From Bacteroidota bacterium (lineage in GTDB: Bacteria > Bacteroidota > Bacteroidia > UBA8524), in NCBI GenBank assembly GCA_003531115.1, contig DQHT01000004.1, positions 1 through 17,407 on the forward strand: a stretch of 17,407 nucleotides of DNA, written 5' to 3'. Shown piece after piece: positions 6,794 to 12,496 of this stretch. The first letter of the stretch is position 1. Each line of letters begins with the position of its first letter. Below the pieces are notes generated by a model. It searched no databases. It was not told the origin of the DNA and worked only from the letters and a program-made list of their open reading frames with translations. The position numbers and the translations under genes are program-made.

Positions 6794-8576
6794 ATCGAAA
6801 AAAGAGCAGTCGGCCAGTGGTAAAGCCATGGACCTCAAGCTCATGTTACGTATTTATAAGTTAGCGTCGCCTTACCGGGGGTATTTGTTTGCTTCGGTGC
6901 TGCTCACCATTGGATATGCGTATACCGGACCTCTGATCCCGGAGATGATTGGTGATGCATTGAATGAAAAGGTGATGAAAAGTGACCTGAATGGGCTGAC
7001 ATACATGGTTATGCTCATTCTCGGTCTTTCCCTCCTGAATACGCTGATGCTCCTGGCAAGAACATGGTTTTCTGCTTTTTTGGCACAGAATGTCGTTTTT
7101 GACCTGCGTAATCGGGTGTACAAATACATCACCCGGCTTAAATTAAAGAAGATCGATAAAACCCCGGTTGGAACGCTCATCACCCGGAATGTTTCTGATA
7201 TCCAGACCATTTCCGACTTTTTTACAGATGGGGCGGTGACCATTTCCGGAGATATCCTGATGATCGGGGTCATCATCTATCAAATGTTCGATGCCGACTG
7301 GCGTTTGGCATTAATTACCTTGTCGGTAATCCCATTTTTGCTTATAGCTGCTTATATCTTCAAGGAAAAAGTGCGGGTTTCCTTTCAGGATGTGAGGCAA
7401 CAGGTAACCCGCTTAAATGCCTTTGTTCAGGAGCATATTACCGGCATGCAGATCGTGCAGATCTTCAACCGCGAAAAAACGGAGGAGAAACGTTTTGAAA
7501 AGATCAATGCCCTGCACCGTGATGCAAACATTCGTGGGGTGATGTATTATTCTGTGTTTTTCCCGGTGGTTGAGATCCTTACGGCCATTGCCATCGGGCT
7601 GATCGTTTGGTATGGTGTAAATACGGTTATCCGCTCCATTTCAGATGGATCTCCGGCTGAGTTTGGCACGATCGTTCAGTTCATCATGTATGTGAATATG
7701 TTCTTCAGGCCGGTCAGACAAATTGCCGACCGGTTTAACGCCATGCAAATGGGCATCGTTGCCGGGGAAAGGGTATTTAAATTGATCGATGCAGAGGGAG
7801 ATCTTGAAGAAAGCGGTACACTTAAACCGGAGATTAAAGGCAATATTTCCTTTAACAACGTATGGTTTGCCTATCAAAATGAGGAGTGGGTGCTTAAAGA
7901 TCTGAGTTTCTCCGTGAAGGAGGGCAAAACCCTGGCCCTGGTTGGGGAAACCGGTGCCGGAAAATCCTCCATCGTCAACCTCATCTCTCGTTTTTATGAA
8001 TATGGACAAGGGGAAATAACGGTTGATGGAATACCGATCCGCGACATGGATATCGTGCATCTTCGGAAAAATACTTCGGTGGTGCTGCAGGATGTATTTT
8101 TATTCTCAGGGAGCATTCTTGAAAATGTAAAGCTTTTTAACCCGGCAATGAGCGACAAGGAAGTTATTGATGCTTGTAAGTCGGTTGGAGCCCATGGGTT
8201 TATTCAAAAACTTCCGGGTGGCTACCAATACAAAGTGATGGAAAGAGGTGCCACCCTGAGTGTCGGACAAAGGCAGTTGATCTCCTTTGCCCGGGCGCTG
8301 GCATTTAATCCGCGTATTTTGATCCTGGATGAAGCCACTTCGAGCATCGACTCTGAAACAGAAGAATTGATCCAAAAGGCCATTGCCTTATTGATGAAAG
8401 GAAGGACCAGTATTGTTATTGCACACAGGTTGTCAACCATTCAACATGCCGATGAGATCGTGGTGCTCGACAAAGGACAGATCTTAGAACAGGGAACGCA
8501 CAGTGAATTGATTGCCAAAGATGGCGCTTATACTTCTATGTACCGGAGTCAGTTCGAAATGAATCAATATTCCTGA
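6786..8576 (+). CDS. MsbA-like ABC exporter (fused permease and ATPase)
   Basis: This is a type IV ABC half-transporter of 596 aa, expected to work as a homodimer in the inner membrane and to move lipids or hydrophobic compounds outward. The six-helix transmembrane domain covers about residues 30-325. It includes the coupling-helix region with DLRNRVYKYITRLKLKKIDK and the family stretch GMQIVQIFNREKTEEKRF. The nucleotide-binding domain is at about 340-590. It has Walker A GETGAGKSS (about 386-394), the ABC signature LSVGQRQ (about 491-497), Walker B ILILDEAT with the catalytic Glu (about 511-518), and the switch His in IAHRLSTI. All catalytic elements are intact. The N-terminus has about 20 extra polar residues. 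It starts inside truA (8-base overlap) and is the last gene of the run. The substrate is undetermined; lipid A-core transport is one option. Confidence 0.92.
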   Translation: MSESKKEQSASGKAMDLKLMLRIYKLASPYRGYLFASVLLTIGYAYTGPLIPEMIGDALNEKVMKSDLNGLTYMVMLILGLSLLNTLMLLARTWFSAFLAQNVVFDLRNRVYKYITRLKLKKIDKTPVGTLITRNVSDIQTISDFFTDGAVTISGDILMIGVIIYQMFDADWRLALITLSVIPFLLIAAYIFKEKVRVSFQDVRQQVTRLNAFVQEHITGMQIVQIFNREKTEEKRFEKINALHRDANIRGVMYYSVFFPVVEILTAIAIGLIVWYGVNTVIRSISDGSPAEFGTIVQFIMYVNMFFRPVRQIADRFNAMQMGIVAGERVFKLIDAEGDLEESGTLKPEIKGNISFNNVWFAYQNEEWVLKDLSFSVKEGKTLALVGETGAGKSSIVNLISRFYEYGQGEITVDGIPIRDMDIVHLRKNTSVVLQDVFLFSGSILENVKLFNPAMSDKEVIDACKSVGAHGFIQKLPGGYQYKVMERGATLSVGQRQLISFARALAFNPRILILDEATSSIDSETEELIQKAIALLMKGRTSIVIAHRLSTIQHADEIVVLDKGQILEQGTHSELIAKDGAYTSMYRSQFEMNQYS

Positions 8577-8647
8577 CAGGCAGTGTAAATTCTGCAATTC
8601 TTCTAACCTTTTCCTAGCCTTTAAGAAATGCGGGAAGAAGTATGCAT

Positions 8648-8655
8648 TTACTTTG
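8648..8655 (+). promoter_or_regulatory. possible -7 element (TTACTTTG) for response regulator gene
   Basis: TTACTTTG differs from the Bacteroidota -7 consensus TAnnTTTG at one defined position. It lies just 5 bp upstream of the ATG at 8661. Transcription from it would start near or after that ATG, giving either a leaderless message or use of the in-frame ATG at 8700. No -33 element was recognised. Confidence 0.3.
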
Positions 8656-8660
8656 TAACC

Positions 8661-9110
8661 ATGCAAAATCTGGGGGGGAATGCAGCCATTAATGAAGTGA
8701 TGTTGATCGATGACGAACCGATCGACCTCTTTATTAATGAGCGATTGCTCAAGGCCTATAGCTTCGCAAAACGCTATATTGCTTTTGAGGATGCCTTGCT
8801 GGCGCTGAAAGAACTCAGGAACCGTGCGGGCTCAGGAGCTGTCCTTCCTGATATTATTTTCCTCGATTACTTTATGCCCCTGATCGACGGCTTTGATTTT
8901 GTGAGCCGGATAAAAGAACTGGAACTTGAGTTTCCCGATTCCTTTTCAGGCACCAGGATCATTATGCTTACTACCCTGAAATCTCCGGAAAAGCGGAAAA
9001 AGCTCGAGGAGTTTGAGCGGATCTTTGCTATCATGAGCAAACCCCTGAATGAAGCAGCAGTAAAAGACCTGAGTGGCAGATTATTTCAGCATGGTCAGAA
9101 TCAGTCCTGA
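8661..9110 (+). CDS. single-domain response regulator (CheY-like receiver)
   Basis: This is a phospho-acceptor receiver domain with no output domain, so it probably signals by protein-protein contact. From the start at 8661 (149 aa) the key residues are present. These are the acidic pair Asp17-Asp18 (MLIDDEP), the phosphorylated Asp69 (IIFLDYFMP), Thr104 (IIMLTT) and Lys127 (IMSKPL). The NERLLK and DYFMP forms are typical of Bacteroidota stand-alone receivers. An in-frame ATG at 8628 would add 11 residues lying across the promoter-like element. An ATG at 8700 would cut into the first beta strand. I therefore prefer 8661, with moderate certainty. No histidine kinase gene is nearby. The last 30 bases overlap the convergent 480-residue gene. 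A G7 run (8672-8678) lies just after the chosen start. Confidence 0.85.
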   Translation: MQNLGGNAAINEVMLIDDEPIDLFINERLLKAYSFAKRYIAFEDALLALKELRNRAGSGAVLPDIIFLDYFMPLIDGFDFVSRIKELELEFPDSFSGTRIIMLTTLKSPEKRKKLEEFERIFAIMSKPLNEAAVKDLSGRLFQHGQNQS

Positions 9111-10523
9111 GTTTAGGTATACATGACTGAGCAACCTTGCCGGGTTTCCCTTTTCACTTGCGAACAAGTCCCAGTATTTTATGATCTGTTTTTCATCTAC
9201 CTGGCTGGTCTGACTTTTATTGAATAGAAAAAGCAATTTCGTGAAGTTTTTAACCGATACCGCCAGGGGGGAGTTTTTTCCGGCTTTTCGTTTGGCACTC
9301 GCAGCAAGTTTCCGGTACAGGTCGGTATCTCCCGAAAGACTGTACATAAATGCCTGAAACAGGCGAAGTTCGATCGCGATATTCGGGAGGTCTTTAAAAG
9401 AAGAAAGGTTCAAAAGGTTGTTAATATCAAGGGCCGCCCTTGAAAAGTCGCGCTGGTAGAACGAGAGCATGGCCTTATACTGAAAGAAAATGATAAGATG
9501 ACTGGTCTCGTTCTGTTCCACAAAATACCCCGTCCTCAATTTCTCCCCCGGCTTAATAAAACTCTGGAAATCGCCGTCGTTTTTGAGCTTCGAGATAAGT
9601 GAAAGCAAAAACTGGGAAATGAAAAAACCCCAGAGATGGGCTTTAAACTGGTATTCTATAAGGCCTACGATCTCTTCCAGAAAATAATTGGCCTTAACCT
9701 GATTATCGATCTGTACATAATATTCAAACTGCAGGAAGGGTATCAGGTTTCTGATTACACCATAAAAGGGGTCCAGATCATAACGTTCAAAAATTCCTTC
9801 CATGGTGGCGACCATTTCTTCCACCTCAAGTTCCAGTTTCTTCAGGGCATCTTTATCTAAAAAGGTGCAACGGTGGTAATGCCTTACGATCTGGAAGATG
9901 GTATATAACCGGTGCGATTCGTAGAGATTAAAGGTATTCTCCAATTCCTCCAGCAAGTCTTCCAGTTGTACCTTGTATTCCTGATCGCTGGTAATATGGT
10001 AATAGCCTAACAAGTAGATGTATTCGTACAGAACGTCTTCTGCTTTGCTCACCGCCAGCGAAAAAGCAATATGTTTTTGATATGAACGCTCATAGGTTTC
10101 ATAATTGGTATCGAAACGATTTAATCGTGCCAGATGTTTGTATACAACGGCCAGTTCCGAAGACATGTCGTAGGCGATGAGCTTTTTTTCAAGATCTTTT
10201 AAAAAGGATACGGATATCATCCTCTCATTATTCAGCACCACGAAAGAAACCCGTGCAGCTTCTTCACGGAGCAGACGTATCCGGTTTTCCTTTAAATGGG
10301 TGTAGTACTGAACAACTTTAGGGATGAGTCTGGATTTCAGGGTATAATAAGCGCCCTGGTTGACTCCCAATTGACCGAGGATCTCCTTTTCGCTCAAGTC
10401 TTTCTGCTGCAAGAGTTCCAATAATATCCGGTTTTTGGAATCCTTCTGGGGAGCAACGGCTTCGACCAATTCCTTAAATCCGTCTTTGGGAAGTTCTCGT
10501 ATAATTTTTTGAATGAGTTTCAT
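9081..10523 (-). CDS. uncharacterised helical protein with N-terminal HTH-like segment
   Basis: I do not recognise a named family. The 480-aa protein has no signal peptide or membrane segment and is almost wholly alpha-helical in composition. Near the N-terminus, residues about 30-75 (LLELLQQKDLSEKEILGQLG, then a VNQGAYYTLKSRL helix) read like a helix-turn-helix. The segment after it is basic (KENRIRLLREEAAR). From about 100 to 470 it is a long solenoid-like array of helices rich in Tyr, Leu and Phe (ELAVVYKHLARL, YEYIYLLGYYH, FQYKAMLSFYQRDFSRAA), possibly degenerate TPR-like repeats, but without clean TPR signatures. It starts at the only suitable ATG (10521-10523 on the minus strand) and is transcribed away from the secreted-protein cassette. 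Its 3' end overlaps the response regulator gene by 30 bases. A regulatory or scaffold role is possible but unproven. Confidence 0.75.
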   Translation of the reverse strand: MKLIQKIIRELPKDGFKELVEAVAPQKDSKNRILLELLQQKDLSEKEILGQLGVNQGAYYTLKSRLIPKVVQYYTHLKENRIRLLREEAARVSFVVLNNERMISVSFLKDLEKKLIAYDMSSELAVVYKHLARLNRFDTNYETYERSYQKHIAFSLAVSKAEDVLYEYIYLLGYYHITSDQEYKVQLEDLLEELENTFNLYESHRLYTIFQIVRHYHRCTFLDKDALKKLELEVEEMVATMEGIFERYDLDPFYGVIRNLIPFLQFEYYVQIDNQVKANYFLEEIVGLIEYQFKAHLWGFFISQFLLSLISKLKNDGDFQSFIKPGEKLRTGYFVEQNETSHLIIFFQYKAMLSFYQRDFSRAALDINNLLNLSSFKDLPNIAIELRLFQAFMYSLSGDTDLYRKLAASAKRKAGKNSPLAVSVKNFTKLLFLFNKSQTSQVDEKQIIKYWDLFASEKGNPARLLSHVYLNSGLILTMLK

Positions 10524-10796
10524 GGGTCAGTCAGGCTTGTCTAAGGAATAGTCAAAAAAACAGAATAAATAGCATTAAAAAAATAAAATACTACTCCATA
10601 TTCTTACAACTCATGTATTTGAAATATTGCGGATATAATTAGTACTGGATAGATTTAAAAGGCATTTAAAGAAGAAAAAAAGTTAAAAAAATGGAAAAAG
10701 CTTACATATGTCGAAAAGAGGAAAACTTAAAAAATTAACGAACAATAGTGCAATTTATCTTTGACCTACTTATCCGCTAACTCAATCATTAACAAT
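10524..10796. other. AT-rich divergent intergenic region
   Basis: This 273-base region lies between the minus-strand helical-protein gene and the plus-strand secreted cassette, so it should contain both promoters. It is much richer in A and T than its surroundings, with several A-tracts (for example 10554-10560 and 10685-10690). A strong plus-strand -7 element is at 10756-10763. I found no clear minus-strand TAnnTTTG element and no structured RNA. Confidence 0.7.
10756..10763 (+). promoter_or_regulatory. Bacteroidota -7 promoter element TATCTTTG
   Basis: TATCTTTG is an exact match to the Bacteroidota housekeeping sigma -7 consensus TAnnTTTG. It ends 33 bp before the ATG of the first secreted-protein gene, leaving a leader of roughly 25-30 bases. 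A TTG -33 element at normal spacing is not obvious in the A-rich sequence upstream. The TTG within this element also opens a longer reading frame at 10761, but that is not a likely translation start. Confidence 0.6.
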
Positions 10797-11408
10797 ATGA
10801 AACTCGCTAAAAGACTACTCATTCTACTTGTGATCATGTTCGGTCTGAACGTGTTTATCACTCATGCCCAGTCTACCGCACAAGATACTGTTTGTGCAGG
10901 AACAACTGGTAAAACCTATTATGTTACCGCTTCAACCGGTTCAACCTACTCCTGGACGATCAACGGAGGTACCCAGGCTTCCGGGGGAACGAGCAACAGC
11001 ATTACTGTCGATTTTGACAACTCAACAGGTATCGATACCATCGCCGTACTGGAAACTGACTCCAATGGTTGTGTGGCCGACCCTGTTTACCTGGCCGTTG
11101 TGCGCATGCCTAATCCTACTGCAAGCATTTCCGGTACTACAACCTTATGTCATAATGATTCCACTGACATTAGCTTTACACTGACCGGTACATTCCCGCT
11201 TTCGCTCACGTACAACAATGGAACCTCTGACGTAACTGTTAATAATATCAGTTCCGGTTCGTACAGCTTCAATCCCGGAGTACTGGCTTCAAGCACAACG
11301 TATTCTCTTGTTTTGATTGAAGACGTTCTCGGTTGTTCCACTGCGTCAACTGGCTCGGCTACCGTGACCATGCTGACAAAACCAGTTACATCTCCGATTT
11401 ACCATTAA
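10797..11408 (+). CDS. P1: small secreted Ig/PKD-like protein with KPVT-IYH C-terminus
   Basis: P1 is a 203-aa exported protein. The signal peptide (residues 1-24) ends THA, with Gln at +1. Residues about 25-108 form a PKD-like beta sandwich with the pattern DTVCAGTTGKTYYV, YSWTINGG, ITVDFD and the closing SNGCVADP. Residues about 109-195 form a second Ig-like domain of the kind common in Bacteroidota surface proteins (LCHNDSTDISFTLTGTFPLSLTYNNG, ending DVLGCST), and each domain has a Cys pair. The protein ends with KPVTSPIYH followed by the stop; P3 ends almost identically. No T9SS type A or type B sorting domain is visible. The N-terminal domain is clearly paralogous to that of P2. The start at 10797 is chosen for the signal peptide and the promoter 33 bp upstream. 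P1 is probably a structural surface component; a precise role is unknown. Confidence 0.8.
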   Translation: MKLAKRLLILLVIMFGLNVFITHAQSTAQDTVCAGTTGKTYYVTASTGSTYSWTINGGTQASGGTSNSITVDFDNSTGIDTIAVLETDSNGCVADPVYLAVVRMPNPTASISGTTTLCHNDSTDISFTLTGTFPLSLTYNNGTSDVTVNNISSGSYSFNPGVLASSTTYSLVLIEDVLGCSTASTGSATVTMLTKPVTSPIYH

Positions 11409-11449
11409 TCATTACGAACACATAACGAACCAACTGTATCCCAATAATT

Positions 11450-12496
11450 ATGTTGGCCAGGATCGTATTGTCCATATTCTTAAGTTTAGGTTTTGGTTTT
11501 CTGACCCAACCACTCCAGGCGCAGACTGTACTCGATACAGTTTGTGCCGGAGCAAGGGGGGTGAATTACCGGGTACTGAACAATACGGGCTCAGGCTATC
11601 TCTGGAACGTACAGGGGGGAGTTATTGCTGATGGAAATGGAAGCAATGAAGTTGCTGTAGATTGGGGTAAAGACACGGGAGTATTTCCAATTGAAGTAAT
11701 ACAATATAACCAAAATGGATGCCCTGGCGACACCGTCAGGGCTTTCGTTTGGATACGCCCGGGTATTTCCACTGCTATTGAAGGTCCGAAGGTGATCTGT
11801 GAAGGCGATGAAGTGGTACTGCATGCATTTGGAGCAAAAAGCTATATCTGGAATACAGGGTACACAGGGCAAAGTTTACACATCATTCCTACTGAATCGA
11901 ACAATTACAGGGTAGTTGGGTATTCAGACTTATGCGGGAATGATACGGCTTATTTTTCGCTTCCGGTAAACAAACGGCCCAAAGCAGCCATTACCATCTA
12001 TCCACATGATCCAAAACTCAATGAGGTAATTTTATTTACTTCTGATGAGTCAAAACGTGCCGATTCAATCATCTGGAACATCAATCAGGGTTCTATTATT
12101 GTTCAGGGAGAGGAAGCCTATCATAGTTTCCCATCCATAGGAAATCAGAAAGTTCAGTTGATCGTTATCGATCCGAATGGATGTGCCGATTCAGCCTTTG
12201 TATCTTTTTATATCGATGCCCTGCCTCAGATCTACATTCCGAATGCCTTTACTCCGGATGGCGACGGATTAAATGATAGTTTTAGTGTTACCGCTAATAA
12301 TACAGAATACATCCATATGCAGGTGTACAACCGTTGGGGACAGCTCGTATTCGACGGCACCAATGAAAAAGCTTCCTGGGATGGAAATTACAAAGGAATT
12401 ATTGCTGAAGAAGGGGTTTATGTTTATCAGATCAAAGCTTTGGGATTGAATAAACAAACTTATGAATACAACGGTACCTTAACTTTGATGCGCTAA
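11450..12496 (+). CDS. P2: secreted PKD-like protein with T9SS type B (CHU_C) sorting domain
   Basis: P2 is a 348-aa protein with a signal peptide (residues 1-24, ending LQA, Gln at +1). An N-terminal PKD-like domain (about 25-105: DTVCAGARGVNYRV, YLWNVQGGVIADG, EVAVDWG, QNGCPGD) parallels P1. Ig-like regions fill about 106-255. The C-terminal domain of about 90 residues is the gliding-motility-associated/CHU_C type. It has YIPNAFTPDGDGLNDSF, VYNRWGQLVFDG, ASWDG and GVYVYQIKA, and ends NGTLTLMR. That domain directs export through the type IX secretion system and leaves the protein cell-associated or released. The gene is 41 bases after P1 with no terminator between them, and its TAA overlaps the ATG of P3 by one base (TAATG). 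The three genes are therefore probably one transcript. P2 is the only member of the cassette with a recognisable sorting domain. Confidence 0.88.
   Translation: MLARIVLSIFLSLGFGFLTQPLQAQTVLDTVCAGARGVNYRVLNNTGSGYLWNVQGGVIADGNGSNEVAVDWGKDTGVFPIEVIQYNQNGCPGDTVRAFVWIRPGISTAIEGPKVICEGDEVVLHAFGAKSYIWNTGYTGQSLHIIPTESNNYRVVGYSDLCGNDTAYFSLPVNKRPKAAITIYPHDPKLNEVILFTSDESKRADSIIWNINQGSIIVQGEEAYHSFPSIGNQKVQLIVIDPNGCADSAFVSFYIDALPQIYIPNAFTPDGDGLNDSFSVTANNTEYIHMQVYNRWGQLVFDGTNEKASWDGNYKGIIAEEGVYVYQIKALGLNKQTYEYNGTLTLMR

Noticed and set aside
8580..8595. GCAG...CTGC hairpin after the ABC exporter as a terminator
   Set aside because: The stem is only 4 bp with no T-run following it.
10618..10640. sigma70-like TTGAAA and TATAAT boxes
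   Set aside because: The boxes are only 9 bp apart, and Bacteroidota use a different promoter consensus.
10691..10738. 15-codon open frame starting ATGGAAAAAGC, a possible leader peptide
   Set aside because: It lies upstream of the likely -7 element, so it would not be in the P1 transcript, and its A-rich composition makes such frames likely by chance.
10761..10796. TTG start at 10761 for P1
   Set aside because: The TTG is part of the TATCTTTG promoter element, and the ATG at 10797 begins a normal signal peptide.
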